Assembly (NCBI RefSeq): GCF_013260645.1
Contig: NZ_CP053921.1
Span: 2,994,694 to 3,058,693 of the forward strand
Origin: Erythrobacter mangrovi
Lineage (GTDB): Bacteria > Pseudomonadota > Alphaproteobacteria > Sphingomonadales > Sphingomonadaceae
Direction: 5' to 3'
DNA length: 64,000 nucleotides
Shown in pieces: positions 7,385 through 14,184 of this stretch. The notes beneath the pieces were generated by a model. The model was given only the letters and a program-made list of their open reading frames with translations, searched no databases and was not told the DNA's origin. Numbering within the stretch: position 1 is the stretch's first letter; every line of letters starts with the position of its first letter. The position numbers and the translations under genes are program-made.

Positions 7385-8572
7385 GCCCATTAGAGTTTCG
7401 CCAAGGGCCTCTGCCAAAAGTGGCGGCACGGCGTTCCCCACTTGCGTGTATTTTGGGCAAGCATCGCGACGGCGACTCCCGCCAGTCGTGTATGGTCCTT
7501 TGAATGAAAACCAGTCGGGAAATGACTGCAATCTCGCGTGTTCCCGCACCGTCATGGCGCGCGGCTGCGCATAATGAATGAAGTCATCTGGCAGGGTGCT
7601 AATTGTGGGAGCAGGTCCGAGCGGGTCCAGCGGCGTGGTTGAGCGCTTTCTGATGCCGAGGCGCGCCCTGTCATCGGGACGCAAACAAACGCCTCGTTCA
7701 CAGCTCTTGAGTATCTGTCGCATACGGTCGGTTGTTGTCGCCGAATGTCGGGGTAGCCGCATATCAGTCGGCCGGTTTGAGCTACCTGCTCGCATAAGCA
7801 ACTGGAAGGGCGATTTCGGCTTTGTTGCTCGTTGCAGAGCCTTGAAGCCCAGGTGTCCCCAATCACTATCGAGACTAGGTGTGTAACCAGTTTCATCTAG
7901 GTCAGAAAGTGCATCTTGCGTGGTGGTGCCGTCCGACGAAAGTCCGCGTTCACGCAGAAACGCTTTGCGGGCAACTCGCAGTCTTTGAAGTGGATCAACT
8001 CCCGGTATTGATCTCTTAAGAGCGGCAATGAGCACGAAGCGCGGCCTGCGTTGAGGGACACCCCAATCTGCAGCCCGAATAATTTCACTCCATGTATCGT
8101 AGCCAAGAGCTTCAAGCTCGCTTTCGACATATTCGGAATATGTGGCGCCAGTGCGATGCTTCATTGAGCGGAAGCCGACCACGTTCTCAAGCAGGACAAG
8201 GCGCGGGCGAATTGTCTTCACATAGTCGAGATAGACTTCGACCATTCGACTGCGGGGATCGTCAGGCCGACGCAGGCCATTCATGCTGAATCCTTGGCAC
8301 GGTGGTCCTCCGGCGATTAGGTCAATCTTGCCCCTGAGATCCGCCAACTGGTCAGGATGTTGGTCGAGAAGCTTTTCCGCATGCCATGCGCGCTTTTCGA
8401 GCCAGCTTGGCCAAACTTCATCGAGTTCGGTGCCTTCAATAAGGTTGGAGCTGTATGTTTGAAAGGCGTCGTCATGGGCCTCGACCGCGAACTGAGGCGA
8501 AAAACCGGCGTTGCTTAGGCCAAGGGAAAGTCCCCCACATCCTGCAAACAAGTCAATTAGTGTCGCCGCCAT
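7265..8572 (-). CDS. DNA (cytosine-5-)-methyltransferase
   Basis: The 435-aa protein has the ordered C5-methyltransferase motifs: I LIDLFAGCGGLSLG (residues ~5-18), IV GGPPCQGFS with catalytic Cys92, VI LLENV (~128-132), VIII QRRPRFV (~174-180), a target-recognition region, then AMTVREHARLQSFP (IX) and QVGNAVPPLLAEALG (X). It should methylate C5 of cytosine in a short DNA motif that cannot be predicted here. The ATG at 8572 was preferred because motif I starts at residue 5 from it; the frame stays open upstream to 8722 without resembling the family. A TTGACA hexamer lies at 8620-8625. No restriction nuclease gene is adjacent. The C-terminal ~40 codons run antisense to the receiver gene. Confidence 0.92.
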   Translation of the reverse strand: MAATLIDLFAGCGGLSLGLSNAGFSPQFAVEAHDDAFQTYSSNLIEGTELDEVWPSWLEKRAWHAEKLLDQHPDQLADLRGKIDLIAGGPPCQGFSMNGLRRPDDPRSRMVEVYLDYVKTIRPRLVLLENVVGFRSMKHRTGATYSEYVESELEALGYDTWSEIIRAADWGVPQRRPRFVLIAALKRSIPGVDPLQRLRVARKAFLRERGLSSDGTTTQDALSDLDETGYTPSLDSDWGHLGFKALQRATKPKSPFQLLMRAGSSNRPTDMRLPRHSATTTDRMRQILKSCERGVCLRPDDRARLGIRKRSTTPLDPLGPAPTISTLPDDFIHYAQPRAMTVREHARLQSFPDWFSFKGPYTTGGSRRRDACPKYTQVGNAVPPLLAEALGETLMGLLSIQQRDEFGHPADSLNVRSKRLTDFREVANGDRITPA

Positions 8573-8619
8573 AGCAATCCCATTCCATGCGGATAGTGCA
8601 ATGTCCAGGGAAATGGGTT

Positions 8620-8625
8620 TGTCAA
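8620..8625 (-). promoter_or_regulatory. Possible -35 element upstream of the methyltransferase
   Basis: A consensus TTGACA on the - strand lies ~48 bases upstream of the methyltransferase ATG. No clear -10 box is seen at 16-18 bases, so this is only a candidate. Confidence 0.3.
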
Positions 8626-8805
8626 GCAACGGGTTCAGGACCACGCATCGAAAATGACTGACTCCCCGAGCCGGCAAATCGACCGAAAGGAGTGAACCTC
8701 TCACTCTTGAGGCTAACCTCACATCGCTCCGATCCCCCCGAACTCTGGTTCTTCAAACGTTCGAAAGGGGCTGCGCGGACTGGAGCGATTTCGTATGAGA
8801 CGGGC

Positions 8806-9009
8806 CTACGGCACCTCTAAGGCACACGAAACTCGTGAGGCTGCTATCATCACCTTCGGCTGACAACCGCATTCATCAGCATCCACTACATGCCCGACGA
8901 CAAAACGAGATCGGCTAGCAAGATCGGCAAGTTCGTCGATACTTGAGCAGTCAAGCTCCACCGTGAGTGGTTCACGATTGCCTTGAGCATGCAGTTGAAA
9001 AAGCTTCAT
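8806..9009 (-). CDS. Small protein coupled to the transposase
   Basis: This is a 67-aa ORF (MKLFQLHAQGNREPLTVEL...). Its ATG shares one base with the transposase stop (TGATG), the classic layout for translational coupling, which is the main reason to call it real. The sequence has an alternating hydrophobic pattern, an acidic patch and three cysteines (CSS, CGC, SCA), but no family that I recognise. Its conserved position as a partner of the transposase suggests an accessory or regulatory role in the element. Confidence 0.55.
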   Translation of the reverse strand: MKLFQLHAQGNREPLTVELDCSSIDELADLASRSRFVVGHVVDADECGCQPKVMIAASRVSCALEVP

Positions 9010-9983
9010 CAGGCCGCATCCTTCCTGCGTTGCCAGTAACCCTTCCAAAGTCGAGATACAGGATACCTGCCTGCCAACGTCAGGACTTGCGCATACTTTT
9101 CGCCGTTGGAATTGCGACGGTGGTCCTCTCTCCAGCAGGCATCATTTGCGTAGTAGAGTGTATAAGGACCAGCGATCTTGTGATGAGTGCCAAGTTCGAA
9201 GCGCCTTAAACGTGAAAAGAACGACTCAGCGTGGTTGGTACTGATCCAACCATCGGCATACTGCTTCGAATGGTTGACCCTGAAGGCTTGATAGCGAGCC
9301 GCAATTTTCGCCGAACCGGAAAAACTATCTGAGATGACCATCGCATCCTCTTCAAGGATGTCAGGGAGCATGTCTGGCATTCTGCTCTCGTGGTTCACGA
9401 GCACGCAACGCGAGCGGCCATGCCTCTCCCGCAGAACCATAACGACCCTTTGCTTCTCCTTATTTCGATTAAGTCTCCGCCGATTTCGCTTCGAAGGGTT
9501 ATCTTTTCCCGGCTTGACGTATCCACCGCAGTGGAGAGCGTCGATCTCAACCTCTCCCCCCAAGCGAAAGCTCGATTGATAGGCCGTGAGCACCTCGCGA
9601 AGCTTGTGAGCGATGACGAACGCAGTTTTGTACGAGACTTCGATCAGATGACTGATGCGGATCGCGCTAATTCCCTTGGGCTCGTTTACGAAATGCGCGA
9701 TTACGAGGAGGATGTCTCGATATGGAAGTTTCCGGTCCTGAAATATCGTGCCTGAAGTGGCTGAGAATGTGTTGGCGCAAGCCGTGTCGGCACACTTCCA
9801 ACGACGACGAGTGCTAATCTTGTAAAGGTGGGTGCCTCCGCAATTGGGGCAAAACGGCTCGCCGCTGTTCTCCGCAAAGCGCAGCGCGACGAATTCGGCG
9901 TAGGCCTCTTCGTCTGAAAGGCAATGAATGCGCTTAAAACTAAGCGTTCTTGCCTTTGGCGAGAGTAAAAAATGCTGCGAAAT
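9009..9983 (-). CDS. IS1595-family (ISXO2-like) transposase, apparent ATT start
   Basis: The 324-aa reading frame covers a full ISXO2-like transposase. The N terminus ISQHFLLSPKARTLSF matches the family start (usually M-x-QHFLLS). A zinc ribbon follows (FCPNCGG ... WKCADTAC), then SGTIFQDRKLPYRD, HKLREV and the DDE core: GGEVEIDALHCGGYVKP, VISDSFSGSAKIAARY and HAESFFSRLRRFELGTHHKIAGPY, ending YYANDACWREDHRR. The codon at the expected start is ATT (9981-9983) behind a strong AAGGAGGAA. Upstream there is no ATG, GTG or TTG before an in-frame TGA at ~10026, so either a non-standard start is used or a point mutation has silenced the gene. A GTG at 9593 would give only a C-terminal fragment lacking the zinc ribbon. 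Confidence 0.85.
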   Translation of the reverse strand: MSQHFLLSPKARTLSFKRIHCLSDEEAYAEFVALRFAENSGEPFCPNCGGTHLYKISTRRRWKCADTACANTFSATSGTIFQDRKLPYRDILLVIAHFVNEPKGISAIRISHLIEVSYKTAFVIAHKLREVLTAYQSSFRLGGEVEIDALHCGGYVKPGKDNPSKRNRRRLNRNKEKQRVVMVLRERHGRSRCVLVNHESRMPDMLPDILEEDAMVISDSFSGSAKIAARYQAFRVNHSKQYADGWISTNHAESFFSRLRRFELGTHHKIAGPYTLYYANDACWREDHRRNSNGEKYAQVLTLAGRYPVSRLWKGYWQRRKDAA

Positions 9984-10124
9984 TTCCTCCTTTGCGAAAT
10001 CGCAGCGGAAGAAGAGTGCAGATTTTCATCGTGGATCAACACGAATCTTTTTTCTCAGATCACTCTTAGGTAATCTGGCAAAACTTTCTTTTTTTCTCAG
10101 ATCATTTTCAACACAAAATATCGC

Positions 10125-10607
10125 TTATGAGCCAATCACTCGCCACTCTTTCGCAAAGTCACCCCGCGATTCGACCAAGTCGCCTTCGTATTTTTTGAAG
10201 TAGGTGCCGATTGAATTTGTGACCTTTTCGAGAGTCACTTGATCGTCGGGGTCATGATCAATGTGTTCCAGCATGAGCTTGGCGACTTCACGTGGGCGCA
10301 ACCAGTCACCCGCTTCGCGCAGCTTTGTTAATGCCAACTGGCCCTGTTCCCCCGAGCGAAACGGGCTTGACCATGCTCCTGCGCGCATTGGCTTAATGTG
10401 GTCACCCGACCACCCGGGGTGATCAAATCGCAAGATTGTTTCGGCAGCTTTGATAATGGCCGAGTGGTTCCGCAAACTCTCGCGGAGCGGGATAAGGCGA
10501 CGCAAGCCTTCTCGTATCTCGGAAATTTCTTTCTCGGCGGCTTTGACTTCGCCCTTGGCAAAAGCGATCTTCCTCTCAAGGCCATGCTTCAGATTAGACT
10601 TTCCCAT
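10125..10607 (-). CDS. Hypothetical 160-aa protein next to the transposon end
   Basis: The protein has a charged, coiled-coil-like N-terminal third (residues ~10-45, LERKIAFAKGEVKAAEKEI). A central stretch has LRFDHPGWSGDHIKP. The C-terminal part (WLRPREVAKLMLEHID..., NSIGTYFKKYEGDLVESRG) reads like a winged-helix domain. It is the first gene inside the right end of the element on the - strand, 141 bases upstream of the transposase start. The layout suggests a DNA-binding accessory or regulator of the element, but I do not recognise the family. No strong ribosome site precedes the ATG. Confidence 0.5.
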   Translation of the reverse strand: MGKSNLKHGLERKIAFAKGEVKAAEKEISEIREGLRRLIPLRESLRNHSAIIKAAETILRFDHPGWSGDHIKPMRAGAWSSPFRSGEQGQLALTKLREAGDWLRPREVAKLMLEHIDHDPDDQVTLEKVTNSIGTYFKKYEGDLVESRGDFAKEWRVIGS

Positions 10608-10641
10608 GGCGAGAAATTTACTGCGAACAGACGCTTAAGTC

Positions 10642-10666
10642 TTGGTGCAATTGCGCCATAATACCG
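10642..10666 (-). repeat. Right terminal inverted repeat of the transposon (25 bp)
   Basis: It is the perfect reverse complement of 3983-4007 and is followed directly by the right copy of the CACGCACC target duplication (10667-10674). Confidence 0.9.
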
Positions 10667-10802
10667 CACGCACCCCCAGTACTTGTCTCTGCTTGCAGAG
10701 ACCCTTCGCGGGTCATTGATGTCCGATGCTTTGGGAGTTCAGACGCTTACATCGGCCATAAAAGCGGCTTGACCTTGTCACTGTGTCAGGTCGGATAGGC
10801 TT

Positions 10803-10876
10803 GAATCACTCGGTTGGGAACACCCCTCGAGGATGCTGCGGTGCGTCCGCAGCATGGCAACACCTTGGAGTGATTC
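10803..10876 (+). promoter_or_regulatory. Structured 5' leader that can hide the ribosome site of the outer-membrane gene
   Basis: GAATCACTC (10803-10811) is the exact reverse complement of GAGTGATTC (10868-10876), the bases between the Shine-Dalgarno GGAG and the ATG at 10877. Nested inside are a GTTG/CAAC pairing and a perfect 9-bp hairpin, ATGCTGCGG (10833-10841) with CCGCAGCAT (10847-10855). Folded, the structure would occlude translation initiation. It resembles a leader switch or thermosensor but has no poly-U tail, so it is not a terminator. Confidence 0.45.
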
Positions 10877-11456
10877 ATGAACAAGCATTCTCTGGTCGGC
10901 GCTGCTGCGCTGGCGATTTTTTTGGACCGGTTCGGCGCATGCCGAGGACTTCACCGGCCCCCGCATAGAGGCACGCGCCGGATGGGACCGTGCAAGCCCG
11001 GGCGACAAGCAGTCATCGGTCGACGGCATTTCTTACGGTATTGCAGCGGGTTACGACATCGCTTTGACCGACAGCCTGATTGCAGGCTTGGAAGCCGGGG
11101 TCGACCTGTTCAACAATGACACGAGCTGGGTGTCGGGAACGACAGCCTTCGAGTCATCCGCAAAACGCGACATCGAGTTTGCAGGGCGCATCGGCACCGG
11201 GCTGGGCGAGAACTTCCTCGTTTACGCCAAGGCTGGCTATTCCAATGCCCGCTTTGAAGAAACGATGACGGTTGGCGGTACGACCGGCAATAGCCGAACC
11301 GAGCTCTCCACGAACCTCGATGGTATCCGGGTCGGTGCCGGCCTGGAGACGAAGCTCGACGACGGCATCTATGCGAAGACAGAGTATCGTTACACCAACT
11401 ATGAGCAGGGCGTTTCCCGTCACCAGGTGGTGGCGGCTATCGGCTTGCGCTTCTGA
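10877..11456 (+). pseudogene. Outer-membrane beta-barrel protein, frameshifted in a T7 tract
   Basis: Translation from ATG 10877 gives a signal peptide (MNKHSLVGAAALAIF) and then leaves the frame at seven T residues (10917-10923). With six T residues the frame continues WTGSAHA, a normal signal-peptidase site, followed by EDFTGPRIEARAGWD and a small beta-barrel ending VAAIGLRF. The barrel part is open at 11064-11456 and beyond in that frame. This is the porin-like or OmpA/Opa-type 8-stranded family (GYDIALTDSLIAGLEAGV, VYAKAGYSNARF, KTEYRYTNYEQG). The homopolymer could mean a true mutation, phase-variable slippage or a sequencing error. A terminator follows at 11481. Confidence 0.75.
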
Positions 11457-11480
11457 GATCGAGCAATCCCCAAAATAGGG

Positions 11481-11517
11481 CGCGAGCGGCGGGCTGCCGC
11501 TCGCGTTCCTTTATTTG
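11481..11517 (+). terminator. Terminator after the outer-membrane protein gene
   Basis: CGCGAGCGGC (11481-11490) pairs perfectly with GCCGCTCGCG (11496-11505) across GGGCT, followed by TTCCTTTATTT. The remaining ~160 bases up to the amidohydrolase gene show no gene. Confidence 0.8.
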
Positions 11518-11677
11518 GATCAGGTGCGACGTGCTTGGTTGCCGGGTGTGGGGTTGGCATGGCAGCACCACTTGCGGCTCGAACGATTGAATCGCGAGTT
11601 GGCTAGAACGCCAGCCCCTGCCCAGAGGTTGGCGGAGAGTCCGCATTGCCGCCTAATCCGCTCACCATTCACGAATG

Positions 11678-13132
11678 TCAGAAATTTCGGGCGGCTTCGT
11701 CGACAGTCTTTTGAGCTGCCTTTCGTGCAATAGCCCGCAATGGCCACGCCTCGTAGTGTCGCAGGGACCGGCGCAATGCCTGCTCCAGCTCGGCGCGCGT
11801 ATAGAGCTTGCCTCTGACGACTACCGCCTCGAGGCTGTCCAGCGCGTCGAGCGACTTTGTCGGATCCTGCGCGAAGATCAACAGATCGGCCTGTGAGCCC
11901 TGCGCAATACGGCCCGCCTCGTTGCCAAGCGACGCGCCGGCAACATTCGTGGCGTAGGCCAGCACTTGCTCTGGCGTGATACCAGCCTGTTCGAACAGGC
12001 GCATCTCGCGCCAGAACGACCAGCCCGGGGCGGTAAAGGGCTGGCCTGCATCGGTTCCGATGTGGAGGGTTGCCCCTTTGTCCGACAGGCGCTTTACCAA
12101 GCGCTGCTTGAGCACAAGCGCATTGGCGGCCTGGGCGAAACGCCCTGCTTCAAGGCCACGATAGACCGGCAAGCCCGTTTGCGAGTTCCAGACCACATCG
12201 GCAAAGAAGGATGGCAGCAGCGCCTTCGACGCCTTTGAAGCGACAGCGGGATTGGCAATGCCCTGGAAGCCTTCGAGCGTTGCGATAGTTGGAGTATTGC
12301 GTATTTGCTTGGCGAGGATGTGAGCTTCGACCGCCGCCAACCTAGATGCGTCCACCTTAGCCCAATCACCGTTGCGATAGGTTACCTCGTGGCCACCGAG
12401 CGTGGATGGGTCGGGGACGCCGAAAAAATGCTGGACGTCAGGGATGCCTGCCTTCTCCAGCGTCATCTCCACCGGAACATGACCGATCACATGCATGTCT
12501 CGGGCGTCGGCAGCAGCGATGAGCGCGCGGATCAATGATGGGGTCAGTCCCTCATACGCCTTGACGCATGAGTTGCCCCCTTCGGCGATTGCGGCGACCG
12601 CCCGTTCTGCATCGGCCGCCGTTTCGACCAGCAACGTATTTGGCCAGACCTTCTTGCCCTTCGACACGAAGGGACCGCAGGAGACCATATTCGGAAACGG
12701 GCTGCCTTCGCTGATCAGTTGCCTTGCCGCAGGATCCGCGGTGCCGTCGATATCGCCCGCGCTGCGAATGGTGGTCACCCCATGCGACAAGTGCAAAAGC
12801 CCATAGTGCTGGGTCAGCTTGAGCAGGTTGTCGCCCGGCAGGTGGGTATGCATGTCGACAAAGCCGGGGAGGACAAATTTGCCCCGGTATTCGGCCAGGA
12901 CGGGCATGTTCGCCGTGCTGGTGCCCAGTCCGAGCCGCCCGGCCGCAACCTCGATCCTGGCCTGTGGGGTTCGATCCAGCATCGGATTGATGATGGTCAC
13001 TTCGTCGAGTGCGAAGGCCTCATGAGAGGGGGCCGGGGCCGTGGGTATTCGGAAGACAAAGAGCCATAGGCCCACGAGCAGAAGCGCCAGGACGCCCAGC
13101 CCGATGAGCGAGCGCCGGTAGAGAACTCTCAT
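11678..13132 (-). CDS. Amidohydrolase family protein, membrane-anchored
   Basis: The 484-aa metal-dependent hydrolase has an N-terminal membrane anchor or uncleaved signal (residues ~8-27, LIGLGVLALLLVGLWLFVF). The TIM-barrel metal ligands are visible: DMHTH (~93-97), the lysine of SCVKAYEG (~190), VIGHV (~216), VQHFFG (~234) and TDAG (~355). The C terminus GSQADLLIFAQDP...VVRGKLY is the composite beta-sandwich typical of imidazolonepropionase/dipeptidase-like amidohydrolases. The substrate is unknown; periplasmic peptide or imide hydrolysis is common for anchored members. Its ATG overlaps the TGA of the hxlR-type regulator (ATGA), so the two form an operon and the regulator probably controls it. 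Confidence 0.82.
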   Translation of the reverse strand: MRVLYRRSLIGLGVLALLLVGLWLFVFRIPTAPAPSHEAFALDEVTIINPMLDRTPQARIEVAAGRLGLGTSTANMPVLAEYRGKFVLPGFVDMHTHLPGDNLLKLTQHYGLLHLSHGVTTIRSAGDIDGTADPAARQLISEGSPFPNMVSCGPFVSKGKKVWPNTLLVETAADAERAVAAIAEGGNSCVKAYEGLTPSLIRALIAAADARDMHVIGHVPVEMTLEKAGIPDVQHFFGVPDPSTLGGHEVTYRNGDWAKVDASRLAAVEAHILAKQIRNTPTIATLEGFQGIANPAVASKASKALLPSFFADVVWNSQTGLPVYRGLEAGRFAQAANALVLKQRLVKRLSDKGATLHIGTDAGQPFTAPGWSFWREMRLFEQAGITPEQVLAYATNVAGASLGNEAGRIAQGSQADLLIFAQDPTKSLDALDSLEAVVVRGKLYTRAELEQALRRSLRHYEAWPLRAIARKAAQKTVDEAARNF

Positions 13133-13611
13133 TTCTTGTCGTCCTTCAATGCGCGAAGTTCCGCCTGGTCCAGCGGGACTGCCTGTCCATTGTCGTCGAC
13201 GAGCCCAATTCTCAGTCGCTCGCCAGTCTGCCTGTTCACCAGCCTGGTAAACGGCTCGTCGTCACGCAGGACGTTGTCCCCCCACTCCTTCATCGCGAGG
13301 ACGACGGGCAACAAGGCGCGGCCGGCTTCGGTCAGTTGGTAGGCTTCGCGTGTGCGCTCGGTTTCCACCTTATAGGGAACGCGCTCGAGAATGCCGCTTT
13401 CGACCAGCATTGCGAGGCGCTTCTGCAGGGTCGCCGGGGGGACACCGAGATCCGCCCGGATATCGCCAAAGCAGGAGACGCCATAGAAGACCTCACGCAG
13501 GACCAGCAGCGTCCATTTGTCTCCTAACAGCTTCGCTGAAATTGCCATGCCGCAGTCCGACGTAGCAATGGGGGCACGCTGGCGCGGTGGCGGGTTCGAA
13601 TCAAACTTCAT
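13129..13611 (-). CDS. HxlR family transcriptional regulator
   Basis: The 160-aa protein has a winged helix of the HxlR/MarR-like type: LLGDKWTLLVLREVFYGVSCFGDIRADLGVPPATLQKRLAMLVESGILERVPY (residues ~28-80) followed by EAYQLTEAGRALLPVVLAMKEWGD. HxlR proteins are small dimeric regulators, often of redox or aldehyde responses and often of an adjacent enzyme gene. It overlaps the amidohydrolase gene by four bases and is transcribed first, so it is likely autoregulated together with that enzyme. One cysteine pair (C20 and C47) could be redox-active, but this is speculative. Confidence 0.88.
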   Translation of the reverse strand: MKFDSNPPPRQRAPIATSDCGMAISAKLLGDKWTLLVLREVFYGVSCFGDIRADLGVPPATLQKRLAMLVESGILERVPYKVETERTREAYQLTEAGRALLPVVLAMKEWGDNVLRDDEPFTRLVNRQTGERLRIGLVDDNGQAVPLDQAELRALKDDKK

Positions 13612-13676
13612 TTTTTGAATTTAGCTTTCGCCCCGGCTGACGTCAATTAATGAAGTCAGCGGGGTACAAGCCTAAC

Positions 13677-14153
13677 CTACGGGCGGCGTCGTTCGCCTGC
13701 GTCCAGGCCCCTAGCCACGCCAAAGCGCGGCAGGTTCCGCGCGCCCTTCGAGCCAATGACTCCCTCGCCCTCGGCAAGCCCTTCGATGATTGGGCAGTCC
13801 GGCCGGTCGTCGCCGTGGCAATCGCGGGCAAGCGTTTCCAACGTGTCGATCATCTGACTCAGCTCGACCTGTTTCGCCTTCAGGCGCTCGACGTGACCCA
13901 ATGCCAGCGACTTCACATCGGCGCTCGATCGCTCTCGATCCGACCAAAGCGCGAGGAGGTCCCCGATCTGTTCGACCGTGAAGCCCAGGTCCCTCGCGCG
14001 GCGAATGAAATGCAGCCGATAGACATCGCTCTGGTCGTAGTCGCGATAGCCGCTGTCCCGCCGCGCAGCCTTGGGAATCAAGCCGGTCTGCTCATAATAA
14101 CGGATCATCTTCGCGCTCACTCCCGAAGCGCGCGACGCTTGCCCAATGTTCAT
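13677..14153 (-). CDS. cueR: Cu(I)-responsive transcriptional regulator CueR
   Basis: The 158-aa MerR-family protein has the winged helix MNIGQASRASGVSAKMIRYYEQTGLI at residues 1-26 and a long dimerisation helix (~75-110). The Cu(I)-binding loop has Cys112 and Cys120 (DCHGDDRPDC), at the same residue numbers as E. coli CueR. It activates copper-export genes by untwisting promoters that have a 19-bp spacer. Two such promoters lie upstream of copA and copZ in this window. The gene follows copA by 31 bases on the same strand, so it is probably co-transcribed and positively autoregulated. Confidence 0.93.
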   Translation of the reverse strand: MNIGQASRASGVSAKMIRYYEQTGLIPKAARRDSGYRDYDQSDVYRLHFIRRARDLGFTVEQIGDLLALWSDRERSSADVKSLALGHVERLKAKQVELSQMIDTLETLARDCHGDDRPDCPIIEGLAEGEGVIGSKGARNLPRFGVARGLDAGERRRP

Positions 14154-14184
14154 TGCGGTTCTCCCGTCTTCATCGCTTATCCGA

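Larger units (their letters stand above)
3983..10666. mobile_element. IS1595-type transposon carrying GHKL ATPase, receiver and C5 methyltransferase
   Basis: The element is 6684 bp. Its ends are a perfect 25-bp inverted repeat, CGGTATTATGGCGC...ACCAA at 3983-4007 and its reverse complement at 10642-10666, and it is flanked by identical 8-bp direct repeats (CACGCACC). An 8-bp duplication is the size reported for the IS1595 family, and the only transposase inside is of the ISXO2/IS1595 kind. Contents, left to right: a 777-aa double-GHKL ATPase and a 314-aa receiver protein on +, then a C5 methyltransferase, a 67-aa ORF, the transposase and a 160-aa ORF on -. Base composition is clearly more AT-rich than the flanks, which supports acquisition. 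The insertion point is the 3' end of tRNA-Ser(CGA); no tyrosine integrase is present, so this is transposition and not tRNA-directed integration. Confidence 0.88.

Noticed and set aside
9009..9593. Transposase truncated to its C-terminal half, starting at GTG 9593
   Set aside because: The same frame is open upstream to 9983 and encodes the zinc ribbon and the family N terminus, so the protein is full length apart from its start codon.
3983..10666. Genomic island integrated by a tRNA-specific integrase
   Set aside because: No tyrosine or serine recombinase is present, and there is no tRNA 3'-end duplication at the right side. Terminal inverted repeats and an 8-bp duplication point to DDE transposition.
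10685..10714. Two small hairpins after the right end of the transposon (GTCTCTG/CAGAGAC and GACCC/GGGTC)
   Set aside because: They could be the displaced terminator of tRNA-Ser, but neither has a T run, so no call was made.
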